Below are positions 22,706-35,300 of a stretch of DNA of 64,000 bases, one piece after another. Positions within the stretch are counted from its first letter, which is position 1; each line of letters starts with the position of its first letter. The notes beneath the pieces were generated by a model that was not told where the DNA came from, did not search any database, and saw only the letters and a program-made list of their open reading frames with translations. Origin of the DNA: Zerene cesonia (Eukaryota > Arthropoda > Insecta > Lepidoptera > Pieridae); the NCBI RefSeq assembly GCF_012273895.1, contig NC_052119.1:4907990-4971989 (forward strand), in the 5' to 3' direction. The position numbers and the translations under genes are program-made.

Positions 22706-25700
22706 CGACATAAAGAAAACAATAGCTGTTTATTCATGTGTCAACGTCCTAAATTCATAATAAACTCCTGTAATTGTTTCTGTTCCCCAAATGAATAGAC
22801 AGACTCCAAAAAAGAAATAGACATTAGGAGACAAGAAGTTCGATTATAAGCCACAACTAGCTCGAAGCATGACGCAGATAAACGTAATAAAATTTCCTTA
22901 ATCCAATTTGCAAAGATCTGGCTGAGCTGAGTAGAGACTGCTTTTTAGTCGGAATTTTATTGCATTTCCATCGACTTCTAGCAATTTCAAAGGTTATATT
23001 TCAAGATTTTTTATATCTTTATATTAAAACATTTTTCGTCTGATTGTGAGCTACATGATTGGATTAAGTCTCAGGGGAGTAATCCAAACTATGAAAAATG
23101 ACAATTACTATGTGTTTATGTGTCGGTTTATATCAGCTTTTGAGATTCTCGAAATAACAGATATGGCTTATTCTAAACGGAAAGCTCAAATTTTCAATTT
23201 GCTATAAATCGAAGAAACATTTATACACACCCAAGAAAACACACAAAAACTAACAAAAGAGGCAAAACACTGAACATTACAAAGAAAGAAATAAGAAAAA
23301 CATAAACACAGACACGATAATGTAAGGAGAAAAGAAATAATTATATATCTAAATAAGGCAGCTGTTGTGTTTTATGGTAGAGAAAAGGTTCTGGCTCATG
23401 CCATGAGTCAGTTGCCCCATGACGCTGTTGATTCTGCCAAAACTTGGAATGAAGATGGGTAAGTAAGAAACAAAATAAATAAACACAAATATATCAAAAA
23501 CAATGTTAGGCAATATATTAGATATACATATAAAAGAGACAAGTCAACTATTGAAAGAAAATTGGAAAACCAAATAAAGAAATTTCCATAAAAAAGGCCA
23601 GGTGAGTAAATAATAGAAAAATGTACATTAATAATAAACAATACTAACTGGGAAACTAAGATACAGTCCTACTTATTAGGTAAGATTCTGTTTAGACGAC
23701 AGCGGCTAATTTCTAGTAACTAAAGACTAACTGCGCAAGAGATGTATGTTAATGCACTATTTTTCCCTGAAACACAAGTGCTTTTCTATTTCCATCTTTC
23801 ATTTCATTCCAGTCCATCTCTCTATCTCTCGTAATCCGATGGGTCGAAATACGGACACGCCCGGGATATATCAGGATTTAATGCTATATATTATATCGCT
23901 TAAAAGCGTGAAAGTTCATTTTTACATACATATCACGTATGTTCCATACAACAAACCATTCCATGCAAACGGTCTTGTACATTTTTACAATGTCATAAGA
24001 CTTATGTGTAATTAAATTTGTCAAAGTCGCTAAGAGGTAAGGGACATAGACAGAATTGATTAGGGAATCGACGAAAGGTCGGAAAGGGGAAGGGTTAGAA
24101 AAAGACACGGGCCTCCATCTACCAACTCACCGTACGACACTTTACACAGAAACATTCATCCGCTAGTACGCTCTGGCACGTGGTCATCATTATCGTATCA
24201 TGTACCAAGGTTATTATGTAGCACATTACGCTCGTGAGAATAAATCGTGCTCCAAATTTTACGGTTGTCGCTTTAATTGGGCCGCTGTGTGAGGTTTGTT
24301 TGGTCCTTTATTTCATTTACTCTGTTTAAAACGGTTTTTGTTGCGAGGGACAATGGCTTTGGCGACCGGGTATCGTTTTTAGTAGTAAACAAGGTGGTGC
24401 TAAATTGAAAGTTTGTTAATGTTTGTATTTCGATTTTTTTTAATTAAAAATGTTGAGTCAATTTACACGAACTTTTTAATGGTTTCAATGCGTATGTCCA
24501 TCAATTGCGTCAGTATTGCTAACAATTGAAATATTGTTTTTTTTGTATTCCAATTGTAGAATGTCTATTTGGAATTTATAATGCAAGCAATGAGGTAAAA
24601 TTAGTTGTAATAAAATTGAGCCAATTGTGTGGAAAGAAATAATAATTGGTTGTTGATATAAATAAGCAGTTCGTTTAGTTTAATAAATTTGGAACTTAGA
24701 TCGAACAAGACAAGAACTCCGAATAATAATATTTTGATTTATGACTATAAGATTATTTATGTACGTAAGTACAAAATCTTTTATCTTTTAATAATAAAGC
24801 TCATTATCTTACAGAAAAAACAGTGTATGTATTTAAAGTTATCCTAAATCTAAACATCTAACGTATTTGTCTTAAGCATCGAAGCGTCTTGAGCCGAATC
24901 TAAATTCGCGCCTTGAGACTCGGATAAATTCACGGCGACCAAAAAAGCTTTGCCGCCCGGCACCGGATTTAAGATCAATTCATCTTGTCGTTTGTGCTCA
25001 ATAAATCAACACAAATTCGCCGTATTTGGAATAATGCAATGCATTTGGTTGGTTGAATGGTCTGTGTTTTATGAGTAATGTAAAAAAGCGAGAAAGAATT
25101 GTTTAATTATGTTGTGAGCGTTTCGTAAGGATGATTGCTCATTTCGTTGTTTTTTTTATTAAAATTAACAAGTATGTATTTATCTATATTTATTTTATAT
25201 ACTCGTTATCTAATAAAATCGCAATGCAAGATGAATTTGTGATAAACACATAAAATTTAAAAAGTCATGAATGTAACCTTAGAGGCAAAAATTTTAACGT
25301 CGCAATTAAGAAAAAAAAAAAATCTTTTAAATTAATTTCTCTTATTTAAATAAAATTCTCACCTTTTGCTATATTTTTAACCAATGTTCCAAAAATGAAA
25401 GAATTTCTCAACTGTACTACATTTTGGATTGTGGATTGTGGATTTTTACCCCTTTGACGCGATTCTCATTAATTTAATTCCATTAAAAGATCTTGAGTGG
25501 CATCTCTATCCCTAGGAACGTCGGTGTAGTTTTCTAGAAAACAAATATTATCATAGCAGCGTTTACTTATTGTTATAATTGATATGATAGGATCTTATGT
25601 GTTTTTAGCTGCGTCATCATTCATGAGCTTTTAAATTTATTCTGTAGTTTTCCACCCAGTTCCAATTGTTAAATCTCATTGTTATATGGGTCGGATTGCC

Positions 25701-27316
25701 TATATCGATAGAGTCCTGATCATCCCACTTACATCCATTAGTGGAGCCATTAACAACGAAGGGAAGAAGAAGATATCCCAATTTGAAATTAAAATAGATA
25801 AAGACACCATCAAACTCAGATACATAATAAAAACTCCAACAGAACGTAAAAAGATAAAAGCATAATTATTGTGTATGCCATATTCTAGTTTGTTATTGGA
25901 TTTCTATCAAAAAGCTAATAACATTTTTGTACTACTACTATGGTTTTTTTGACATAAATTTATAATTTATTCGGGCACATCTAAAAATTTGCATTCATTA
26001 TATTCATTAATTATTTCAAATACACTCTAATTTAAATAGGTCAAAGGAACCTTGAACCGATGAAATAATTCACGTTTTAAAATATGTACTCGATCTTTTG
26101 TACAAATGGCAATATTAAATTTAAACTAGCGAAATTTCGTTTGTTCTATTCAACGTAAAATATGAATTTATTTGAAGGTTTCATCTATATAAAATAAAAA
26201 TCGACACAAAAGCTTTATTTATCCAATAAATGATAATAATCTTTATATTAAGTTGGTAGCATAAAATATACCAATATGGACAATGGCTTCGTGGAATGAT
26301 TCCATAGCTTATGAAATGATATTTTTTCAAAAAAATTACAAATATTCTTTGATAGTACATGACTTAAATGAAATAGAATTGGGAGAAATGTGCCAAATAA
26401 AAGTTCTAGAAGTTTTAAGATAAGAGATTATTTGGTTATTTACGTCATTATCAGGGTTTTGGTGAAGATATAATGATCCGTTTCATTTAAACGAAGGAAA
26501 ATAAGATTTGATATGATATTCATCCATACTGCACAATGCATTCCTCCTTATATTTTGTGAAAGTAACTCTGTCTGTTTGTCGTTCAGTTTCTTCTACGCG
26601 CTAAATGCACATTTATATATTTACTTTAACTTCCTATATGAATACACTTCAACATTTATGGTGTTGCTGATATAATTTATCGTTATTGTTGACTGGGAGA
26701 AATTGCTCAAGTAAACATAATACCTGAATGGATCCAATACATGCTCTCATAACTACATTCATTAAAAAAATTACACCTGACTGGGCTTTATTCTTCAAGG
26801 TTCGATGTTCTTAACATGCACTTGGCTTGAAGTATTTTATTTATTCGATTTTGGTTGTACCACAGATAACATAATAATAAACTGTCGTACTAAAAAAAAT
26901 TGAAACAGTTGAAAAAATTAGAAAAAATTTAATGAACTTTGTTAAATATCATTAAATGACAGGCAAATTTATTGAAGAATACAAAGAAAAGTAATTTAAA
27001 AAATAAATACATTTTTTCCCATTCAATACAACCTTCAAATATCGCTTTCTAATACAGTCTTCTAATATCTGTATAGGTAAGAAAATTCAAGTCACGTTAG
27101 CAAAAGGAGTTAAGGTACTGTTATCTAAATTAAATTTATTTCCAGCAAAGACTAACTGCTAGAATACTAACTCATGAAACTAACAATCCGCTCACGGTTC
27201 ATGTCACGAAAATGTTTCACATTCTTCTTCTCATACTTTATTACTATATTGATGTTTTAATATTAAGGTATTCTTAGACCTAGACAAGTAACTTTGATCC
27301 GCATTTATACATTCGT
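22706..27316. other. Long AT-rich non-coding stretch; nothing firm
   Basis: No exon with splice support, no recognised repeat and no RNA gene seen. The ORFs at 23408 and 23746 have no family features. Confidence 0.5.
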
Positions 27317-27538
27317 GCAAATAACGAGGCAAATAGCGCTAGCGAGACGAACAGCGAGGGGAATACGAGGCGAATAGTGAGGGGAATAGCGAGGCGTATA
27401 TCGAAGCGAATAGCGGAGTGAATAGCGAAGCGAATATCGAACCGAAAAGCGCATCAAATTTGGAGGTGAGTAGCTAGGCGAGTAGTGAAGCGAATGGCGA
27501 AGCGAAGCGCGAGGCGAATAACGAGGTGAATAACGAAC
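27317..27538. repeat. Minisatellite, 12-bp unit CGAATAGCGAGG
   Basis: About 18 imperfect copies of a 12-bp unit close to CGAATAGCGAGG. It is much richer in G and C than its flanks. Because 12 is a multiple of 3, the minus strand stays open over 27305-27544 as a four-residue R-Y-S-P/L repeat. I regard that as a by-product of the repeat. Confidence 0.85.
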
Positions 27539-28211
27539 CTTCAATAATAATTAATTCGCCACGCTGTTAGTACGAATTTGTAAATGCAGTATAGGACTTA
27601 AAATTTTTCGACCCGAAGGTATTTAATAACTTATCAATATTTCTTGGGAAGTTGTTAGGCGGATTGCAAGCATTATTAACACAAGGTATAAGTTTCTCTA
27701 TTAAATAATTCAAGTACTGGTGTCATTATTTCTTAATTCTTGCAATTACTTTCCCTATACCACCCTAAAAAGCCTTTTGTTTATATCGTAGAAATATTTT
27801 CTTCTACTACCTCTATATATAGGTTAATCGTTTAAACTCCATTGCGTAACATAACACTCTTTGATATAATTCAAGTTATAACTTATAATGCGAAAGATAA
27901 TTCCGTTGAGGTGCTTGCGCAGAGAAAGAGTAAATTTTTTAACCCTATTCTGTGTCTAATGAAATGTTTAGAGATAAAGCTCTCGACATATGGCTGCGCG
28001 TTGTCTCCAATACACGAAAGAAAAGGTTAACGATCTGTATCGATCTTCTGATTCATTGTCTAAATTCAGGCGTTTTGCACTAGATTCAAATAATAAGGTT
28101 TCTCGTTTTCCAGACCAATATGAAGAATATACATTTTTTTAAAGAGTAGTTGCAATATAACATAGATGTTCTACCCCCAAAACAACTGTTTTTATTAACT
28201 ATTTTATTTTT

Positions 28212-28536
28212 GAGAAATTTTGAAAGAATAGAAAAAATTTGATCACGAGGCAGGATTCGAACCTGCGTATCTTGCCTAACCGTAGCAACGCCTAGCCTCT
28301 CGGCCACCCGTGATCCTGCCACAGTAATCGAATTTCTTCTACTCTTTCGGTTTCATGTGCCTAAGGGGCACCCCACGCCATCTATTGAGATGATTAAGAA
28401 CCATCACAACCAATACGAAACATTATTTCAATGATTACAATATTGTATCGATGGAACGCGGCCTTTGTTAAATTTAATTTTTAGTTTTATAGCATTTAAA
28501 TGCTTTATAAATGAGAAATTTTGAAAGAATAGAAAA
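28212..28536 (-). mobile_element. SINE-A copy 2, with 12-bp TSD
   Basis: A 325-bp insertion between the direct repeats TATTTTATTTTT (28200-28211 and 28537-28548). On the minus strand: T-rich tail start, body (TTTATAAAGCATTTAAATGC), GGGTGCCCCTTAGGCACATG, a 73-nt tRNA-like region (28314-28242), tail. It is very close to copy 1 but has about 20 extra bases in the body near 28408. Confidence 0.88.
28242..28314 (-). repeat. tRNA-like region of SINE-A copy 2
   Basis: It differs from the copy 1 head at one base (GATAC for GAAAC in the variable loop). It has the same A box and the B box GGTTCGAATCC. The acceptor and T stems pair; the anticodon loop lacks U33. Confidence 0.8.
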
Positions 28537-29612
28537 TATTTTATTTTTCTTTTTCTCTTTGTAGATAAAAAAAATTGTATGATGAGCGACCAAGATCAGG
28601 TTTAACTTATAGGCTACAATTTTTATGCAAAAAAATGTTTTTTAGCGGTGGTTATCTAACCATGAAACAAGGGGATAAAAAAGTTTTTTGTTTTGTCAGT
28701 ATCATAGCATAGGTCTTCAAAAATAAATAGCGGAATATACGCATCTAAGGCTGTAAATTTTTTTCCAGCAAAGCTGTGGGTGAAAAGCTAGCGTGTTAAT
28801 AAACCAGCCTAACTCTTAATAATTGAAAGTAGTTCAAAGAATTAACGGAGTCATAACGATTTTCAAATGAAATTAAAAGACTGATAGAGTTTGCTTAATA
28901 GCTAGATGGTAGAAAATTTTGAGCGAAAAAGCTGAAAAAATATTTGTAGTGTTCGAACTTTGCTTTGATAAAGAGACAATTTTATTGAAGCGCAGGTTCT
29001 TCGCCAGATTGGAAGTCATTGAATTTGTTATTGAACATTCCATTACCTAATGAAAGGTTAAGTTAACTTTGTGAAACATTTTAGACCCACGTTATTTTTA
29101 ATAATATTTTATTAGATGATTCATATTAAAATTATATGTAAAAAAAATCGTTTTTCTTCTAGTCCTATCATACGATTAATACGTTTACTCCTAACACGAT
29201 TTTATATATTTAATAGTTTCATGTATTTATAAAAACAGCATCTTCGCCCAATTGTAACTTTAAAAATAAAAAATCAAGGTCCCACAGAAACTCAATGGAG
29301 TATGGTTCTGCTTCAATTTTTTATATATTTTTCCATATATGGCACATCAAATATTAATAACATAAGGTAACGAAAAACACACGTCAAACACCGAATAAAT
29401 AGAGTGCCAGTTGAATCAGATTTATCAGTACACTGAACTAATCATGTTAGCGCCAAAGATTTCTTATGTAAGACCATGTTTATTTTCCTTGAATACGGTA
29501 CCTAATAAAACATATGTTCAGACGGCGTTGAGATATTGGAGCGCGAAATACAGAACAGTCAATACATATGGATATAAAAATACAATAATGTAGCCTTAAG
29601 AATATTTAATTA

Positions 29613-29850
29613 CTAGCTTTACACCGCGACTTTACCCGCATTGTCAAAGGAAGGAATAAAGAGTCCCAGATTTTTCTCCCTGAATTCTAGCTCTCGTGGG
29701 ACATCCGAGATAAAAGCTGCTCTGTCATTTCTCGTATCTCAAACTATTTTTGTTTTAAATTTCATCTACTTCGGTTTAGTGGCTTAGGCGTGAAGAAAAG
29801 ACCCACATTACGGATGATACGGAGTTTTGTATTCATAATGTTGTAATGCA
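29613..29850 (-). mobile_element. Helitron, old copy
   Basis: The minus-strand 3' end is GCGGGTAAAGTCGCGG, then CTAG (29616-29613) before T. The 5' end near 29850 is eroded. The interior includes GTGGCTTAGGCGTGAAG on the plus strand, as in 33679-34010 (GTGGTTTAGGCGTGA). Confidence 0.65.
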
Positions 29851-30394
29851 TTCTAAAAACTCTGGAGGTGCTTTGAATTGTATAATTGGGTTTTTATGTA
29901 GTCTTCATTTTGACTAAAACTGTGTGTGTTTACCATACCATACACTTTTATCCACGCAACAAGCGAGAGAAATCATGGACTACTATACCCTACCTGTAAA
30001 TAATATTGTACATGCTATTGAGTATTTCTATAAAGCTAATGTAATTTTATTAGATAACTACCTTCTTACAACTCAACTTTACCTAATCGTGCTTTTCGTC
30101 CATTTATCTATTTTTAAAGTTGAAGGAAAATCCTAATCCTTGGTTAAGGGAAAAGAAAACAAGGAAGAGGTTTGGAGAACCTAAAGGTAAGATAGTAGTA
30201 CTAAAACAGGTGAATCGCGTTCCATGACCCTTTCGTGATAGAATGATATAACAATTGAAACGAAGATTTCCGTGGCTTATCTTTTTAAATTACACTGCAT
30301 TAAAATGATTTTAATCTTTATGTTCCTACCTTTGTTTCTTAATAAAAGCTTAATAAAACCACTCTTGAATATTTTATTATCAGTTTAAAGCTAG

Positions 30395-30478
30395 TCCTAC
30401 TAATATAATAAATGCGAAAGTTTGTAAGGATGTGACGGGATACGGACTTACGCGGGTGAAACCGCGGGGCGCAGCTAG
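30395..30478 (+). mobile_element. 84-bp minimal Helitron with both ends
   Basis: It starts TCCTACTAATATAATAAATG, then GCGAAAGTTTGTAAGGATGT. It jumps straight to GACGGGATACGGACTTACGC, the hairpin GCGGGTGAAACCGC and CTAG (30475-30478) before T. The middle (the CTCTTTCACG to GATATTCCT part of longer copies) is gone. Confidence 0.8.
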
Positions 30479-30787
30479 TATAGTATAAATGTCAAAATAG
30501 TCTTTAATTTTATTTTGAAAACACTTAATGGAACATGTATCGGATTCGTCGTTCGTCGGATTGAATTGTGTATCGGATAGAGAACAGTTCAAATTCTATT
30601 TGTTTCGTCTTTGACTTCAATAATTAGTAAATTGGCAATAGCTTATGCTGTGGGTACCTATAAGTAATTATATTGGAGTACAATGTCATTAAAAAGATCG
30701 CCATTTGCAAATATATTTTCGAGACATATCAGATTTAATATAGAATTTTTGTTTCCGTGCATAAATAAGGCTAGAATAACCTACCTA

Positions 30788-30930
30788 TACTTATTAATAA
30801 TATAAAGCTGATGTGTTTGTTTTGCGCTAATATCAGGAATTACTGGATCGATTTCAAAGATTCTTTCACCGTTGGATTTATATCCTATGTATATGTACTA
30901 CAGGAGAATCCGGGGCAGACTGCAAGTTTG
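30788..30930 (+). mobile_element. Helitron fragment, tail missing
   Basis: ATAATATAAAGCTGATGTGT and the interior phrases (TACTGGATCGATTTCAAAGA, TTCTTTCACC) match the 14629 and 49069 type. No CTAG end is seen. Confidence 0.5.
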
Positions 30931-31089
30931 TTATATTATGTTAAGAATTGCATGCAATGCAACAAACATTTATTGTATTTCTTTTCTTATGTTTTTTAAC
31001 TGGATCCACCCAAAAGAGAGACTCTACTTATGTATGTTCAATCACTATTTCGTACTTTTAATATCAATTACGACATCTCAAAATTGAAA

Positions 31090-32280
31090 TGGTTAATTAA
31101 ATTAATGCTGCAAAATTTGTCGGGACACATACATGTAATCAAATCTATAATTTATGCATGTTATCAACTGAAGATTCATCGTTGCATGCTTTGATAGAGA
31201 CACGGACAAATTGTATTTAGTTTTGGTGCCTCAGTTATACAAACAAGACTGTAACAAGATACCACATGAATCAAACCGAATGGAGAAGTATCTCGTCTGT
31301 ACACAACTGTTATTGGCTGGATGATTCAGGATTGAGTGAAGTTGATTTGAAACGTGTATGCATTAAACTTGTGTGCTGATAATTTGTACGCCAATGGCGG
31401 AAGGAAAACCTCCCAAGGTAACCGGCATGTGAAAACACCGTAAATGTGAGACCATATGAGATATTTCGTGACCCTCACTTGCACAGCCTGGTTGATTATC
31501 AGGCTTTGCATGAGTTTGAGTAGGAACATAATTAGTTGAATGGTAGCTGCAGTAGTATTAGAATTTCCATTGTTTATTGTATAAAAAAGACTTAAATATG
31601 CTTTTCAAATGAATTGCCTCTTCGTTAAATATTGCCTATACTTTTTGCGCTAAATGATCGTAACATTCGGAATCAGCAATTTTTGTTCATCCCTCTAAAG
31701 CGAAGAAAGCTTTCTTTTACCGGATTGAATACATTTCTATACAAAGGATGAGCATTTATTTCAATTTTCTACGAAAAGAGCGATGTCTATTGTATTGAAG
31801 CTTATAAATTGATTGGGATTACGAGGCTAAGGGGCTTAACGGGATTCTATTTACTAATGCCGGGATAAAACTGTTATTTTGTTTTATGATTTTGTTTCAT
31901 TAAATTTGATGATTGATTTGATTTACGTATTTAAAAGTGCAGATGGACTAAATGATCGCATTGTTCATTCATCTATGGACTTTCCTCTGTCTGGGAGATA
32001 GTAACATTTTATATCATGATTTCATTTATAAAATTAATTTATTTTTAATACAAAATATAGTTAATGTAAAATAAATATGAAATACATTAATTTTACACAA
32101 TCTTCATTACCGAATAAAATACATGGGCATTAGTGCCACATAACGAAGACAACGAATATCTACTTTTTTGTGCAACAAAGCATAAACGAAAATAACTTTA
32201 TAGTTTGAGACATCATAAGATTCTTAACAAACAGTAAGTTTCAAAACCGAGCAGTGGGACCTTGTCATATAAGTGTATGA
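31090..32280. other. Non-coding stretch; nothing seen
   Basis: AT-rich, with no exon, RNA gene or recognised repeat. The minus-strand ORF at 31326-31529 has no support. Confidence 0.4.
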
Positions 32281-32282
32281 CC

Positions 32283-32525
32283 TCACCCATGAACATCAAT
32301 TGCAGGGAGAGCCTCTCCACATGCCGTGTCAGCATTCGATGGTTAAAGGATTAGAAAAGGATTGACGACGGGAACAAAGGAATGGACATAAAAGGGTAAA
32401 GTAAAGGAAACGGACCTACAGCGTAACTCATGCTACGAAACACAGTTGCATTCAAATGTTGCTATTTCGCGCTGATCCTCTATTAGGGCGTGTTACTCGA
32501 ATCCCACATTAAGAGAAAATAAAAA
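32283..32525 (-). mobile_element. SINE-C copy, diverged
   Basis: On the plus strand it shows the family order in reverse: CACCCATGAACAT, AGGATTGACGACGGGAACAA, CGAAACACAG, TATTTCGCGCTG, and CTCGAATCCCACATTAAGAG, matching the end at 34280-34300. Confidence 0.6.
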
Positions 32526-32544
32526 TAAAAATTTTAATATCATA

Positions 32545-32640
32545 GCGGGCATGAGCTGGTGGTTCGATTGATGGCAAGCGATCACCACCACCCATGAACA
32601 TTCCCAGTTGTAGTGCCTCTGTGAATATTCATAATATTCA
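32545..32640 (-). mobile_element. SINE-C 3' fragment
   Basis: GCGGGCATGAGCTGGTGG, ATGGCAAGCGATCACCACC and CCATGAACATTCCC match the 3' part of SINE-C on the minus strand. It adjoins the copy at 32283. Confidence 0.55.
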
Positions 32641-33144
32641 TGTTAAAATAAAATTTGTTTCCGCTTAGAAGTTGAAATTAAAAAAACAACGAAAGAAAAG
32701 TCTACCAGGGCTGAGCCGGAGCGAATAGCTATTCTCTTTACATACACATCGGATAAATCTCCTTACATTATATATAGATATGGTACAATGTAAAAAACAT
32801 TTTACGCCCTATTGAATATAAGTAAAGCAACTAACAAATGCACTTTCTGTCGCTTTATTACCAGCGTGACCTGCCGTGGCTTTAGTTTTTTACAATGTAG
32901 CAGCTGGCCTTTATTTCACAAACGTGGAGCTGGTTTTAGCGTGATATCAAACTATGTGAACCTAGTTTTAAACCTAAATGATGAACAATTCCGGGTTATC
33001 TATGGCCGAGTGTTTGAACAATGTTATGTGTTGAAAATTATTAAAGTATAACAATTGTCAGAGATCGTGTTACACTATTTTATATAAATAGATGCTATGT
33101 AGATGACTATGCTATGTGTATGGATAGAATAACGAAGATTATTG

Positions 33145-33303
33145 GTAGATCCGTGGAGGACTTCAAAAGATCTGAAACTAGACGAGACGCTCGTCTTACG
33201 AATGTAAATTTATCATCACATTTTCCACATCGCCAGTCAAATTGGTGAGGGAAAAATCATGCGGAAACATGCCCGGAAGAAAAATGAACTGATAATGATT
33301 ACA
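33145..33303 (+). mobile_element. SINE-B-like fragment, diverged
   Basis: CCGTGGAGGACTTCAAAAG and GTGAGGGAAAAATCATGCGG followed by AACATGCCCGG parallel the GTGGAGGACG...CGTGAGAAAACCGGC order of the copy at 2353. No clear tail. Confidence 0.4.
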
Positions 33304-33678
33304 TGAATAGATATTTCAGCAGTATAATCTATACTTGTATAGTATTATATTACGTGTGGTAATTGTAAAAATAATTAACGGTCGATCGACAAATATTGTA
33401 TTATGTATTATCATTTTGTATTATGCTGTGAAAATATCGTATTTAAAATTATTGTGAATTTCATCATTATAACAGTCGGTATATTTATAATTAATTAAAT
33501 TTAAATCTTTTCGAATGGCCATTGTCCTAATTGGTATTAATACTCATACCCCAGTGAGTAATATAAACGCTTTTATTACAAATGAATTAAAATTGTTCTT
33601 TACCTTTTTTATTTGCTATATTTATACAGTAAAGGTAACATTTCAAAGTGCGACTGAATTACAAATTTATTATCCTTA

Positions 33679-34010
33679 CTAGCTTTCCGCCATGGTAAGG
33701 AGTAGTCTATAGTATTTCTCAAGGTTTAGACCTAAAACTGAATCTTCTAAAAAGCATGGTAGGTCTTTAACCAAGTCCAGATTTATCTTCATACCAAATT
33801 TCATCAAAATCGGTTTTACAATAACGAACTTTCAAACAAACTTGCATCCCCTATTTCAACACCCTCTACCCTTTTATCGCGATAAAAAGCCTATGTCCTT
33901 TCTTGGATATTAAAATATCTACATACCAAATGTCCTGCAAATTAATTCAGTGGTTTAGGCGTGATTAAGTAACAGTATATAGTATACTTTTGCATTTATA
34001 ATATTAGTAT
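33679..34010 (-). mobile_element. Helitron, old copy
   Basis: CTAG lies at 33679-33682 beside A/T. The opposite end reads TACTAATATTATAAATGC on the minus strand. The interior includes TTTCATCAAAATCGGTTTTA and GTGGTTTAGGCGTGATTAA. The 3' hairpin is degraded. Confidence 0.65.
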
Positions 34011-34084
34011 ATTATCTTGTATAATAGTCGCGCTTGATTGTTCACAAAGTTATATTGCATCATTATTTATTTTATTATCATCAC

Positions 34085-34305
34085 GGCAATGCCAGCTGTG
34101 GTGGGTCGCCTGATGGTAAGCGCTATCATCGCCTATAAACATTTGAAGAGCGGTAAGGTCGATTGCAGACCTTACGAACAAAACACAGTGGCATGCTATT
34201 ATTTCACGCCGGTCTTCTGTGGGGGTTGGTTGTGGTACTAATCCGGTGCGAGCTGGCCCAATTTGTGTCGAAGCGCGCTCGACTCCCACTTTAAGAATAA
34301 CAAAA
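34085..34305 (-). mobile_element. SINE-C copy with internal deletion
   Basis: In reverse order it holds GTGGGTCGCCTGATGGTAAG, GGTAAGGTCGATTGCAGACC, CACGCCGGTCTTCTGTGGGG, GTGCGAGCTGGCCCAATTTG and CGACTCCCACTTTAAGAATA. The segment from TTTGGGAAGG to CACCGAACG of the full copies is missing. Confidence 0.75.
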
Positions 34306-35052
34306 AAATGGTATTGACTTAAACAGTTACTGCAGTAATTAAAAAGGGGACTATTAATGTTGCAAGTAAATTGAGGTTTTCTATAGCTCGCAGTTTTACC
34401 ACATGTATACGTATGGAAAAGTTAATTAACTTCAAATGCTAAATTGCGATTCTATTCATTTTTTTTCGCGAAATAGGTCAAACTTTGTTAAATTCTCAGT
34501 TGCAATTATCAAAACTATGTTTTAAATTTTTCCATTTCGTAGCTTTATCGTTGCATAAATTAATATAGAATAGCAATTAGAAGTGTAAAATACGTAAATA
34601 ACGTTTTCAATGTTAAAAAGACATTTTCTACAAACAAAAAGTTCGTTTGTTTTTTACAAACGTCGGAAGAGCTCGTAGATTTTTATAACTATCAATAGTG
34701 GCGCTTTAAATTAAATCAAAAGACAGCGAAAGACATAAAAGTTAAAAAAATATTGCTACAAATAATGTGATTGCCATCTTGCGTTTTCGCTAAAACACAT
34801 TTTTATTAGTAATGGTATCATTTCTCAGTTGTGGGTGTAATATGGCCTTTATAGATGTGTTTAATATCATGGGGGACTTTCAAAGAGATTGTTTCGGAAG
34901 TAACTCGTAATAATAATAAACAAAAATGTTTGGTATATGCTTATTTCATGTGTTTTTTTAGATTACACGGGTTTGGGAAAATATGTTTTAAGATTAAAGA
35001 ATCTTATTGTTTGATGGTTTTGAGGGTACTCGGATTTATGTCTCGAATGCCT

Positions 35053-35300
35053 TCTAATATCAATATAATAAATGCGAGGGAAAATCTGTTTGTCTCTTCT
35101 TCATGCCTAAACCACTAAACAGATTTAAATTTAAATTAGGAACAAAGATAGTTTGAAACCTCAACAAGGAAATAAGATATCGAAAATCTCAGTGGAACGG
35201 AACGTTACGTTAGGTATACTAACGTGGTAACGCGGGGAAAATCCCGGGACTAACTATCTTTTCCTTGACGACGCGGGCGAAGGCGCGCGCCGAAGGTACT
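35053..35300 (+). mobile_element. Helitron, 3' end eroded
   Basis: It starts TCTAATATCAATATAATAAA, then TGCGAGGG. The interior CATGCCTAAACCACTAAACA is the usual target-like phrase. The 3' part has GACGCGGGCGAAGGCGCGCG but no CTAG. A 13-bp perfect hairpin (35320-35332 with 35337-35349) follows. Confidence 0.55.

Noticed and set aside
21679..22737. Long minus-strand ORFs across the N run
   Set aside because: They are produced by translating 1000 N; there is no sequence evidence.
27305..27544. Repetitive RYSP protein
   Set aside because: The frame follows from a 12-bp tandem repeat; no promoter, splice or polyadenylation support.
28086..28322. ORF beginning MAGSRVAERLGVATVRQ
   Set aside because: It is a readthrough of the SINE-A tRNA-like head and tail, repeated at 977-1079.
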